A DNA stretch of 64,000 bases from Pseudomonadota bacterium (GTDB taxonomy: Bacteria; Pseudomonadota; Alphaproteobacteria; Acetobacterales; Acetobacteraceae), in NCBI GenBank assembly GCA_021809435.1, contig JAKBAD010000002.1, forward strand, positions 62,001 through 126,000, written 5' to 3'. Below are positions 23,926 through 32,321 of this stretch, piece by piece. The position numbers and the translations under genes are program-made. Below the pieces are notes generated by a model. That model saw only the letters and a program-made list of their open reading frames with translations. It made no database searches and was not told the DNA's origin. Each line of letters starts with the position of its first letter. Within the stretch, counting starts at the first letter, position 1.

Positions 23926-26921
23926 GCCCGCTACCCCCTGTTCATACCATGTGGCTGGGCGAGCGGCTTTCGGGCCTCGAGCGTCTGACCCTCGCCTCCT
24001 ACGTCGCCCAGGGCCATGCGGTTTCGCTCTGGGCCTATGATGACCTCACCGGCCAAACCCCGCCCGGCGTGCGCCTGCGCGATGCCGAGGCGGTCTTTCC
24101 CCGCGCGCGCATTCAGCCCAAGCGCCACGCCGAGGCGGGGGTGGGCGTGGGGCGGGGCAGTGTGGGGGGCGTGTTTTCCGACCTGTTCCGCTACCGGGTG
24201 CTCCATGAGCACGGCGGCATCTGGGCTGATATGGATGTCACCGCCCTCAGGCCCCATCTGTTCGATGGCCCCTATGCTTTCCGGCCGCACCGGCTGGGCG
24301 CGGTGGCCAGCATCATGCAGGCCCCCAAGGGCAGCCCGTTTCTCGCCTGGGCCTATGAGCAAACCGAGGCCATCGCCGGCCCCGAAACACCCTGGCTGCT
24401 GCCCATCCACATTCTCAACGAGGGCATCAGGCGGTTCGGGCTCGAGAGCGCGATTGTCGGGGGCATGAGCAATCTCGACCTGTGGAGCGAAATCAAGCCC
24501 TTCATCGAGGGGCGCGCGGCGTTTCCGGGGCCCTGGTTCGCCGTGCATTGGATGAACGAGCTCTGGCGCACGCTGGCGGCGCAACAGGGCTGGCTCGATG
24601 GCCGCCACCTCACCGCGCTCACGCTCGATAAAAACGCCCCGCCGCCCGGCTCGACCCTGCACGAACTCTATCGCGCCCATGGCCTGGCCGATCTCCACGA
24701 ACCCTACCCCACCGCCTTGGCCAAACCCGTGGCCCTGGCGCCCGAAGCCCCGCGCGTGGCCAAACGGGTGGATATGCTGCTGCCCGCCCTGGCCCCCGGC
24801 GGCGCCGAGCGCATTGTGCTCGACACACTGGCCAGCCTGCCGCCCGGCACCACCGCCCGCCTGCACGTGCTGGGCACCAGCCCGCACGACCTGCCCGCGC
24901 CGCCGCGCGTGTTGGTGCACCGGCCACAAGGCCCGCGCGCCGCACGGCTGAAGGCCATTGCCGTTGAGCTGCTGGAGCAGGGCGGCACGCTCTACACGCA
25001 TCTCATCCGCCATGAGGATCTCGCCCTGCTCTGGGCCCAGGGCGTGCCCACCGTGCCGGTGCTGCACAATGCCCGCCCTGGCTGGTCAGACCCGCCCGCG
25101 TGCTACAATACCAGCCTGGTGCCCTTTGTGGTGGCCTGCGCCGACGCCGTGGCCGCCCAGGCCACCGAGAGCGGCCTGACCCGGCCCCCGCTGACGCTGC
25201 GCCACGAACTGCCCGGCCAAGCCGACCCCGCCGCCCTGGCCGAGGCGCGGGCGGCGCTGCGGGCCCGCCATGGCATTGACCCTGGCGTCGTGCTCATTGG
25301 CATGGTGGGGCAGTTTAAACTGCAAAAAGCCTATGCGCGCGCGCCGCTGGTGCTGGCCGCGGTGAAGGCGGCGGGCGTGAACGCCCGGCTGATGGTGCTG
25401 GGCGGCTGGGACCACGCCTGGGGCTCGGGCCGCGCGGCCTATGAGGCCTTCATGCGCGCCGCCGTAGAAGCGGGCGTGGTGGCCGACATTATTTGCCCCG
25501 GCGCGGTCACGCCCGCCCAGCCCTATTATGCCGCGTTCGATGTGCTGCTCAACTGCTCGGCCTATGAGGGCTATTCCATCGCCATGCTCGAGGCCCAGCA
25601 GGCCGGTTGCCCGGTGGTGGCCAGCCAGGTGGGCGGTGCCGGCGAAATGCCGGGGGATCTGGCGCTGATCGACCCGCCCGACGATATCGGCGCCTATGCC
25701 AGCGCCATTATCGAGCGCGCCACCGGCGGCGCGCGCACCCTGCCGCCCAAACCCTATGCGCCCGGCCTGCTGCCCGCGCTCTGGCGGCTGTTGCCCGCCG
25801 TGCCCCGCGCGCCCGATGAAACCCACACCGGCGCGCTCATCCTCACGCAATCGCTTGAGCGCGGCGGCCCGGCCAGCGCGCTCACCCGCCTGGCGGGCGC
25901 CCTGCCGGTGGCGCGCAAACTGCTGGTGGGCACATTTGGCGCCGTGCTGGAACCACACGCCCACGCCCTGCGCGCCGCCGGCACGCCGCTGCTGGCCGGC
26001 CCCAGCCAAGACGTAACCGCCCAGGCCGAGGCGGTGCTGGCATGGGTGCGGCGCTACCGGCCGCGCACGCTTTGCTTTTGGTCGGTGGCGCCCGAGCTGA
26101 AGCTGCTGCTCGCCAAGCTGTTCGAGACCTCGGCGCTGCGGCTGGTGGATGTCAGCCCCGGCCCGATGCTGTTTGACGAGCTGGCCGCCGCCCAGCCCTT
26201 CGCGCGGCGTCTCGCCTTCTCGGCGGCGCAATATTTCGCGCGGTTAGACGCCTTTGTAAGCCTGCACAAAACCGGCGTGGCCCCCAAGCCGGCGCGCAAC
26301 ATCGTGGCGCCGCTGGGCGTGCCAGACCCGCCGGCCTTCGTGCCCCTGCCCGCTCCCTGGGCGCTGCCCGCGCGCGGCTTTGCGCCTGAGCTGGTGGTTG
26401 GCACCATTTGCCGGCTGGTGCCCGATAAGCATATCGAGCATCTGCTGCTGGTGGCCAGGCGCCTGCGCAAGCTGGTGCCCGGCGCCGTGCTGATGGTGGT
26501 GGGCGGGCCCGATGGCCAGTCTGTGCCCTACGCCCAGGATATAATGCGCCAAGCCGACGCCGAACCGGGCATAAGGTTTGTGGGCCCGTGCGACGACCCG
26601 CTGCCCTATTTGCGGCTGTTCAGGGTGTTTTTGCTCACCGGCCGGCGCCAGGGCTGCCCCAATGCCTCGCTGGAGGCCATGGCCATGGGCTTGCCCGTGG
26701 TCGCCGAGCCCGATGGCGGGGTGGCCGAGCAGGTGGTGAATGGCGAGACCGGCTATCTGGCCGCCACGCCCGAAGCCATGGCCCGGCGCGTGGCCGCGCT
26801 GTTGCGCGATGAGCCCCTGCGCGCCCGGCTCGGGCAGCAGGCGCGCCTACATTGTCGGCGCAATTTTTCCATTGATACAATGGCCGAACGATATGATAAG
26901 ATATTGTTCATGAGCGGCTGA
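23922..26921 (+). CDS. Triple-domain glycosyltransferase (GT32-like plus two GT4-like domains)
   Basis: This 999-residue protein fuses three transferase modules. Residues 1-270 are a GT32-like GT-A domain (HTMWLGERLSGLERLTLASY and ADMDV with D103-M-D105). Residues about 283-625 form a GT-B domain starting MLLPALAPGGAERIVLDTL and ending in a GT4 donor-site region (EAQQAGCPVVASQVGG). Residues about 635-999 form a second GT-B domain (LTQSLERGGPASALTRLAG to NASLEAMAMGLPVVAEPDGG). The ATG at 23922 overlaps the previous stop (ATGA). It could build a short glycan of up to three linkages; acceptor unknown. No membrane segment is evident. Confidence 0.88.
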   Translation: MSPLPPVHTMWLGERLSGLERLTLASYVAQGHAVSLWAYDDLTGQTPPGVRLRDAEAVFPRARIQPKRHAEAGVGVGRGSVGGVFSDLFRYRVLHEHGGIWADMDVTALRPHLFDGPYAFRPHRLGAVASIMQAPKGSPFLAWAYEQTEAIAGPETPWLLPIHILNEGIRRFGLESAIVGGMSNLDLWSEIKPFIEGRAAFPGPWFAVHWMNELWRTLAAQQGWLDGRHLTALTLDKNAPPPGSTLHELYRAHGLADLHEPYPTALAKPVALAPEAPRVAKRVDMLLPALAPGGAERIVLDTLASLPPGTTARLHVLGTSPHDLPAPPRVLVHRPQGPRAARLKAIAVELLEQGGTLYTHLIRHEDLALLWAQGVPTVPVLHNARPGWSDPPACYNTSLVPFVVACADAVAAQATESGLTRPPLTLRHELPGQADPAALAEARAALRARHGIDPGVVLIGMVGQFKLQKAYARAPLVLAAVKAAGVNARLMVLGGWDHAWGSGRAAYEAFMRAAVEAGVVADIICPGAVTPAQPYYAAFDVLLNCSAYEGYSIAMLEAQQAGCPVVASQVGGAGEMPGDLALIDPPDDIGAYASAIIERATGGARTLPPKPYAPGLLPALWRLLPAVPRAPDETHTGALILTQSLERGGPASALTRLAGALPVARKLLVGTFGAVLEPHAHALRAAGTPLLAGPSQDVTAQAEAVLAWVRRYRPRTLCFWSVAPELKLLLAKLFETSALRLVDVSPGPMLFDELAAAQPFARRLAFSAAQYFARLDAFVSLHKTGVAPKPARNIVAPLGVPDPPAFVPLPAPWALPARGFAPELVVGTICRLVPDKHIEHLLLVARRLRKLVPGAVLMVVGGPDGQSVPYAQDIMRQADAEPGIRFVGPCDDPLPYLRLFRVFLLTGRRQGCPNASLEAMAMGLPVVAEPDGGVAEQVVNGETGYLAATPEAMARRVAALLRDEPLRARLGQQARLHCRRNFSIDTMAERYDKILFMSG

Positions 26922-26939
26922 TCCCCGCCGGAGGATGCC

Positions 26940-27701
26940 ATGAGCGACGACAGGCCGGGTTTGAAACCTGGGGACAAAATGGGCCTGAGCCGCCGCGCGC
27001 TGCTGGGCGCGGGGTTTATGCTGCCGGTGAGCTTCGCCCACAGCGCCCGCGCCGAGGGGCCGGTGATGATGGCCTATAATGGCGAGAGCTACGAGCCTGA
27101 TAATAACGTCTCAACCACCGACCAGGGCGAGACGGGCGGGGGCGAGACGGGCGGGGGCGAGACGGGCGGCGCAACCGGCGGCGGCGGCGCGGAGTCGGCC
27201 AGCTCGGCGCTCGGCCAGTTGCAGAACATGACCAATGGCTCGGAATCGCTGAATCAGGGATTTTTTGGCGGCGGCGGCGGGCCGGATGACACCACCGTGG
27301 ACGTGACCCCGCCCGAGCCGCCAACGCCGCAGGCCGAGCCGGTGGAGCCCTCGGACGAGGATAGCGCGAACAGCGACAACGAGGACAACAACGCCCCCTA
27401 TGACGAGCCGCCCGCGCCCCCCGACGATGACAGCGGCGATGATCAGGATTTACAGAGCCAATATGACGACGCCCAGGCCGAGGCCGATGCGGCCGCCGCC
27501 GCCGCCGCCAGCGCCGCCGCCGCCTGGGCCACCGCGCGCAGCAACAGCACCACCACGCCCGATCAGTATAACCAGATCTACCAGACCTATCAGCAGGCCC
27601 AGTCGGCCGAGCAATGGGAGCGTTATAAGATCGAGCGCCTCCAGGCGGCGATCAAGTCCAAAAAGCCGGTGATTTATGTGCTCGACGGAGACGGACCATG
27701 A
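26940..27701 (+). CDS. Tat-type exported low-complexity acidic protein
   Basis: I do not recognise this 253-residue protein. The N-terminus has a twin-arginine signal (LSRRALLGAG, R18-R19, hydrophobic stretch, then HSARA). The mature part holds a GETGG repeat tract, glycine runs, a proline- and Asp/Glu-rich acidic section (about 120-175), an alanine run (about 180-200), Gln/Tyr-rich helical sequence and a C-terminus VIYVLDGDGP. GGAGG lies five bases before the ATG. It lies 18 bases after the triple glycosyltransferase and overlaps the next gene by four bases. Serine, threonine and asparagine are frequent, so it is a candidate substrate for the operon's modifying enzymes; that is inference. 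Confidence 0.75.
   Translation: MSDDRPGLKPGDKMGLSRRALLGAGFMLPVSFAHSARAEGPVMMAYNGESYEPDNNVSTTDQGETGGGETGGGETGGATGGGGAESASSALGQLQNMTNGSESLNQGFFGGGGGPDDTTVDVTPPEPPTPQAEPVEPSDEDSANSDNEDNNAPYDEPPAPPDDDSGDDQDLQSQYDDAQAEADAAAAAAASAAAAWATARSNSTTTPDQYNQIYQTYQQAQSAEQWERYKIERLQAAIKSKKPVIYVLDGDGP
27125..27169 (+). repeat. Three perfect 15-bp tandem repeats in coding sequence
   Basis: GGGCGAGACGGGCGG occurs three times head to tail without a mismatch and encodes a GETGG-type repeat in the exported protein. Perfect identity suggests recent expansion and a site able to vary in copy number without shifting frame. Confidence 0.85.
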
Positions 27702-28711
27702 GCCGCGCGCTCAGGGCCTCGGCGCTGCTGGGCGCGCTGCTGGGCGCACCCATGGCCGCCTGGGCGCAGGCGCAAACCGGCTGCCCGGCGCATTCGGTTG
27801 CCTATAAAATCGAGGAAACCGCCAGCGCCACCATCGTGCATTGCCATTGCGCCACGGGGTTCGCGGCCCAGGGTGGGCAATGCCTGCCCCCCGCGCCGCC
27901 GCCCGGCGCGCCGCGCATCAGCTGCGCGGTGGCCGCGCAGCGCATCGCGCGCGATCTCGCGCAAATTCAGCACCAGCGCGAGCTGGCGACCCAGAACCAG
28001 GCCCAATTCGCCGATGCCCGCAACCTGGGCGGCAAGGCCGCGAAAGACATGCTGACCGCCGCCGGCGAGCTGACCATCGGTGTCGCCGCCGCCGAGGATG
28101 AGCACGAGACGGAGGCGATCTCCGCGCTGACGGACCAGACCGCGCAGCTCGAGGCGCAGATTCCCACCATCTCGGACAAGGACGAGCTAGAGACCGCGAT
28201 GAGCCATTTGCGGCAGCTCGACAGCCAGCTCGACGCCGTGCAGGACAATGCCGGCTTCAAGGAGCTGGTGCGCAACGGCATGGATGCGCGCGAAAGCTGG
28301 AAGCTGGGCCAGGGCGCGCTGCATGACGGCTTCACCGCCGCCGCCAGCGTGAATGACCAGATCGCCCAGCAACTTGATAACCCGCAATTCCGCCAGGCCG
28401 TGCTGGGCGAGGAGCCGGGCGAGACCAAGGATGACGCGCTCTGGGACCACAGCGCCGACGTGCTGAAGGAGCTGGTCTCGCAGACCGCCGAGCACGCCCA
28501 GTTTCTGTCTCATTACCAGGCCATCACCGGCCCGGCCATCACCTGGACGAGCTTTACCATCGACGCCGCTTATGCCGATCTTGAACTCTGGTTCGCGGCG
28601 CAAAGCGCCGATCAGGCCGACCAGAATGCCGGCCAGCTCGCCCGCGCCGCCGGGGTGCTGCAACAGACGTTCAAAACCGACATGCAGGCCCGCCAGACCT
28701 GCACGCCATGA
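27698..28711 (+). CDS. Sec-exported cysteine-containing helical protein, unknown family
   Basis: This 337-residue protein has a Sec signal peptide (to about residue 24, MAAWAQA). A short cysteine-rich segment follows, with TGCPAHS, HCHCATGFAAQGGQC, resembling an EGF-like loop, then a proline stretch and a long, mostly helical remainder rich in Ala, Gln, Asp and Glu, with a final cysteine (QTCTP). Coiled-coil or helical-bundle structure is likely. It overlaps both neighbours by four bases (ATGA). It may be a partner, chaperone or second substrate of the operon's enzymes. Similarity to TrbJ/VirB5-type helical periplasmic proteins was considered but cannot be shown. Confidence 0.75.
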   Translation: MSRALRASALLGALLGAPMAAWAQAQTGCPAHSVAYKIEETASATIVHCHCATGFAAQGGQCLPPAPPPGAPRISCAVAAQRIARDLAQIQHQRELATQNQAQFADARNLGGKAAKDMLTAAGELTIGVAAAEDEHETEAISALTDQTAQLEAQIPTISDKDELETAMSHLRQLDSQLDAVQDNAGFKELVRNGMDARESWKLGQGALHDGFTAAASVNDQIAQQLDNPQFRQAVLGEEPGETKDDALWDHSADVLKELVSQTAEHAQFLSHYQAITGPAITWTSFTIDAAYADLELWFAAQSADQADQNAGQLARAAGVLQQTFKTDMQARQTCTP

Positions 28712-30435
28712 GCATAGACGCCACAGCCTACGATGCCACGCGCGATTTCTCGCGCAAGGCCGTGCGCTCGCTGTGCTACGCGCCGCACAGCAACCTGTTT
28801 TTCGACCGCCAGGGCCGCGTGCGCGCCTGCTGCTTCAACTGGAGCGAGCCGCTCGGCAATCTCACCAGTCAAACGCTCGATGAAATCTGGTCAGGCGCGC
28901 AGGCTGCCCTGATGCGCGCGGCGCTGGAGCGCTATGAGCTGCCCGCGGGCTGCGCGTTTTGCCGCTTCCAGACCGACCAAGGCTGGATGGGCGGCGCCAA
29001 GATGCGCCAGTTCGACCATTTCGCGGTAACCGAAACCCCGCCCCGCTGGCCGGGCCAGATGGAGTTTTCCCTCTCCAACGCCTGCAATATCGAGTGCGCC
29101 ATGTGCGATGGCGAGCATTCCTCGGCCATCCGCGCCCACCGCGAGGGGCTGCCCGCCCAGCCGCGGCTCTATTCCGATGAGATGCTCGAGCAGTTCCGCC
29201 CTTATCTGCCCCATCTCACCCAGGCGAAATTTCTTGGCGGCGAGCCGTTTCTCGCGACCGAGAATTTCAAGATCTGGGAGATGATGATCGAGGAAGGACC
29301 GCAAGGCACCTGCCACGCCACCACCAACGGCACGCAATATAACGCCCGCATCGAGCGCGTGCTGGAGCGGCTGCGCTTTGGCTTCGCCCTCTCGCTCGAT
29401 GGCGCGCGCCGCGAAACCATAGAGCGCGTGCGCTACGGCGCCAAATATGACGAGGTGATGCGCAATGTGCGGCGCTTTATCGCCTACACACGCGCGCGGG
29501 GCACCGGCTTCACGCTCACCTATTGCCTGATGCGCCCCAACTGGGCCGAATTTGGCGAATTCTGCGCCCTGGCCGACTCGCTGGGCGTGCGGGCTTCCCT
29601 CAACACCGTGCTGCGCCCGCCCGGCTATTCGCTCTACACCCTGCCCGCCAGCGAATTGCGGCGCGTGGTGACGGCGCTTGAGCGCCAGGCGCCGGAGCTG
29701 GAAACCAGCCTGACACTCAATAAGTCCGTATGGTTTGACGAGCTGGAGCGCCTGCGCCGCAAATGCGTTGCCATGGAAGCCGCGACCGCGCCGCCGCCGC
29801 CCCTGCCCCGCGTGCACACCGCACCGCTCACCACGCCGCACCACGCCATTGTGCTGGGCATAGAAACCCCCGCCCAGGCCAGCCATGCCTGCATCAATCT
29901 GCACATGTTACGCAGCTTCTCGCACACAACCTTGGTGGCCGCCGCGGGCGGGTGCGAAAGCCCCGACGCCCAGGTCACCGCCACTGATCCGCTGTCGCTG
30001 CGCACTGGCCTGTTCGATCTGCTGCCCAGCCACATTGAACGCGCGCTCTATATTGGCGCCGACCAGCCCCCGCCCCGCCACGACATAGACCGCGCGCTGG
30101 AACGCTTCGCACCGCCGCTCGCCTTTGCCCGCGCGGGCCGGATGATTGACGAGGCCAGCGCGACCATGGTGCGCTGCGGCTGCACCGGCGCCTCGTGCCC
30201 CCATGCGCGCGAGGCGCTGCTGTGCCTGTTGGGCGCCGATGTCACCGATTGCGCCTGGGCGCTGCCCGACCCTTCCCGCTTCGCCGCCACCCGCGCCGCC
30301 CTACCCCTGCTGGCCGCCTGGCGAGACTATGCCCAACAGGCGGCGGCCAACAACTATTGGGCCGATCCCGTTCTAGCCGGGCTCATCGCCATGCTCTGGC
30401 ACCGGGGGCTGGCGCACCATCCCCCCCTGGCGTAA
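28708..30435 (+). CDS. Radical SAM protein with N-terminal SPASM/twitch-like region and C-terminal pseudo-glycosyltransferase domain
   Basis: This 575-residue protein has three parts. Residues about 20-95 look like a SPASM/twitch cluster region placed at the N-terminus (CYAPHSNLFFDRQGRVRACC, LGNLTSQTLDEIW, then CAFC). Residues about 110-350 are a radical SAM barrel with the CX3CX2C cluster C126-C130-C133 in NACNIECAMC and GGEPF. Residues about 390-575 match the neighbouring GT-A protein at 22966: Y448-I-G-A-D452 for its Y-L-D-S-D, and C490-G-C492-T-G-A-S-C497 with C506 for its cysteine motif. The first DxD aspartate and WNGG are lost, so this domain is probably not catalytic. It is the last gene of the operon. 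Confidence 0.87.
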   Translation: MSIDATAYDATRDFSRKAVRSLCYAPHSNLFFDRQGRVRACCFNWSEPLGNLTSQTLDEIWSGAQAALMRAALERYELPAGCAFCRFQTDQGWMGGAKMRQFDHFAVTETPPRWPGQMEFSLSNACNIECAMCDGEHSSAIRAHREGLPAQPRLYSDEMLEQFRPYLPHLTQAKFLGGEPFLATENFKIWEMMIEEGPQGTCHATTNGTQYNARIERVLERLRFGFALSLDGARRETIERVRYGAKYDEVMRNVRRFIAYTRARGTGFTLTYCLMRPNWAEFGEFCALADSLGVRASLNTVLRPPGYSLYTLPASELRRVVTALERQAPELETSLTLNKSVWFDELERLRRKCVAMEAATAPPPPLPRVHTAPLTTPHHAIVLGIETPAQASHACINLHMLRSFSHTTLVAAAGGCESPDAQVTATDPLSLRTGLFDLLPSHIERALYIGADQPPPRHDIDRALERFAPPLAFARAGRMIDEASATMVRCGCTGASCPHAREALLCLLGADVTDCAWALPDPSRFAATRAALPLLAAWRDYAQQAAANNYWADPVLAGLIAMLWHRGLAHHPPLA

Positions 30436-30608
30436 CGAAGAAAGACCTTATTTTCCGAATATGCCGCGTCATTGGATCGCCCAACACGGCACAACCAAAC
30501 GCCTATGGCAGGCCGATTGCCGGCCTCCCACACCACCAGACGGGGCATGACCGCAAACCCAGCCAATCTTGGCCACGCCAGGGCAAGCGGCGCGTTCATC
30601 CGGGCACA

Positions 30609-30641
30609 AAAAAGCCGGGCGTACACCACGCCCGGCTTTTT
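30609..30641. terminator. Bidirectional terminator
   Basis: AAAAAGCCGGGCG and CGCCCGGCTTTTT form a perfect 13-bp stem with a 7-base loop, giving a T-run on both strands. It lies between the 3' ends of the radical SAM operon and the phasin gene and serves both. Confidence 0.92.
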
Positions 30642-30659
30642 CGCGCTCATAAGCGCGGC

Positions 30660-31085
30660 TTATTTGTCGAGCAGCGCCTTCATCTCGCTCATCGCCTCCG
30701 AGAAGCGGGTATTGAGCTTGGCAATCGCCTCGGCGTTGGATTTCTGAATCAAATCGCCCAGCTCGCGGGTATTGGCCACCGCGTTTTCATAGGCTTTCTT
30801 CAGCAATTCGGTCTGCTTGGCGGCGCGCCCGGTGGGCGAGGCGGTGGTCGAGAGCTCCTTCAAATTCTCGGTCAACCCGGCCATGGTCGATTGCATGATT
30901 TCCATATGCCGCCGCGCCACCGCCTGCGCGCCTTCCAGCGCCACCCGGTTGGCTTCCGAAAGCGCATCGAGATTGCGCTTATAAGCCGCCATCACCGCCT
31001 GCACATCCGGCACGGAGGGCATTTTCATATCGCCCAGCAATTTGGAAACATCTAACTCCGGCATGAATTTATTCTTATCGTTCAT
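30660..31085 (-). CDS. Phasin family protein
   Basis: This 141-residue, almost wholly helical protein has the phasin pattern: a short N-terminal part, then VPDVQAVMAAYKRNLDALSE, ARRHMEIMQSTMAGL and a C-terminal amphipathic helix LNTRFSEAMSEMKALLD. Phasins coat polyhydroxyalkanoate granules, so the host probably stores PHA, which agrees with the 3-oxoacid CoA-transferase elsewhere in the window. AAGGAG precedes the ATG. No PHA synthase gene is within the window. Confidence 0.9.
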   Translation of the reverse strand: MNDKNKFMPELDVSKLLGDMKMPSVPDVQAVMAAYKRNLDALSEANRVALEGAQAVARRHMEIMQSTMAGLTENLKELSTTASPTGRAAKQTELLKKAYENAVANTRELGDLIQKSNAEAIAKLNTRFSEAMSEMKALLDK

Positions 31086-31125
31086 CGAACCCGCTCCTTG
31101 CCTTTTTGGTTTTAAATTTAATCTC

Positions 31126-31755
31126 TCAAGCCTCAGACGGCACCGTCTCGCCCGCGGCGGCGGCCTCGTTGTCTTCTACCATGCCCGCCTCAGCGGTGGG
31201 AAGAAATCGGCCAGCCAAATTTTCCGCCTGGGTCAGCGCCTTGTCCACCGCCGCCATGGTGTGGGCCAAATCCTCGCTCTCATCGCGCTCCCAGGCATAA
31301 ACGCCATAAAGCCACACGCCCAGCAGCCCGCGTTTCTTCACCGCCCCCTGCGCGCCCGTGGCGTCAATCCCCGCGCCTTCCAGCAACCACCCCATCGAGG
31401 CAATGCTCATCTCCATCAGCGCGAAGGCCAGCGGCGGGTTCAGCGGCAAGGCGCGCAGCAGCGCCAGCACACCGCCCCGGTTGGCCTGCAAATAATCAAA
31501 CCGCTTGAGGATGATCTCAAACAGCCGCTCGCGCGTGGTTCCCTCGCCATCCAGCCCGGCCAGCGCGGCCGCATCGGCGGTCCGGCCAAACTCCGCCAAA
31601 ATCGCGCCATTACACGAAAATTCCCGCCGCGCGCGGGCCAAATCCAGCCCCGCCGCCCGCGCCGCCGCCGCCGGGCTCACCGCCCGCCAGCCTTTCTCGG
31701 CCGCCAGCCCAAACGCCGCCGCCACCAACCGGGCCCGAAACGCCTCCTCGCTCAT
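31126..31755 (-). CDS. TetR-like regulator (COQ9-like fold possible)
   Basis: This 209-residue protein has an N-terminal helix-turn-helix-like region (AAFGLAAEKGWRAVSPAAAA) and a helical C-terminal part (LFEIILKRFDYLQANRGGVL). TetR family assignment is likely; COQ9, a lipid-binding ubiquinone-synthesis protein with the same fold, is the alternative. The ATG at 31755 is preferred to a GTG at 31770 because GGGAGAGGG precedes it. It lies 11 bases after the gamma-carbonic anhydrase gene and 40 bases before the phasin gene, all leftward, so it could regulate the phasin. Confidence 0.75.
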   Translation of the reverse strand: MSEEAFRARLVAAAFGLAAEKGWRAVSPAAAARAAGLDLARARREFSCNGAILAEFGRTADAAALAGLDGEGTTRERLFEIILKRFDYLQANRGGVLALLRALPLNPPLAFALMEMSIASMGWLLEGAGIDATGAQGAVKKRGLLGVWLYGVYAWERDESEDLAHTMAAVDKALTQAENLAGRFLPTAEAGMVEDNEAAAAGETVPSEA

Positions 31756-31766
31756 CGCCCTCTCCC

Positions 31767-32321
31767 TCACACTGGCTTCAGGCCGGCGCGGAACTGCTCG
31801 GCCAGCCAGAGATAATGCGGCACCGTCTCATCCCAGCCCGCGCGCTCCTCATCGCTCATCACCCGCGCCAACTTGGCGGGCGCCCCCATCCACAACTCCT
31901 GGCGCTTAATGCGTTTGCCCGGCCCCAGCAGCCCTCTGGCCGCCAGCAACCCGGCCTCCTCAATCACCGCGCCGTCCAGCACCGTCGCCCCCATGCCCAC
32001 AAAGGCGCGGTTCTCCAGCCGGCAGGCATGCACAATCGCGCCATGCCCCACGGTCACGTCATCGCCGATCATCGCCGGGTTATCGCCATGGTCCACATGC
32101 ACCACCGTGCCATCCTGAATGTTCGAGCGCGCCCCCACGATCACCGGGTTGGTATCGCCGCGCAGCACGCAATTAAACCAGATATTCGCCCCCGGCCCAA
32201 TCCGCACATCGCCAATCAGCACGGCGGTCGGCGCCACCCAGGCGGTGGGGTCAATAACCGGGCGCTTATCGCCCAGCGCATAAAGCAGCCCGCCCGCGCG
32301 GTTCGATTCAGATAAGCTCAT
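31767..32321 (-). CDS. Gamma-carbonic anhydrase family protein
   Basis: This 184-residue left-handed beta-helix protein shows hexapeptide repeats (AVLIGDVRIGPGANIWFNC) and the histidines expected for the trimer-interface zinc site (VVHVDHGDNP and VGHGAIVHAC). It is close to YrdA/PaaY-type members, many of which have not been shown to hydrate CO2. Its start overlaps the argC stop by four bases, so the two are coupled. Confidence 0.9.
   Translation of the reverse strand: MSLSESNRAGGLLYALGDKRPVIDPTAWVAPTAVLIGDVRIGPGANIWFNCVLRGDTNPVIVGARSNIQDGTVVHVDHGDNPAMIGDDVTVGHGAIVHACRLENRAFVGMGATVLDGAVIEEAGLLAARGLLGPGKRIKRQELWMGAPAKLARVMSDEERAGWDETVPHYLWLAEQFRAGLKPV

Noticed and set aside
27698-28711. TrbJ/VirB5-like conjugation component
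   Set aside because: Only the general helical, exported character fits; no other conjugation gene is nearby.
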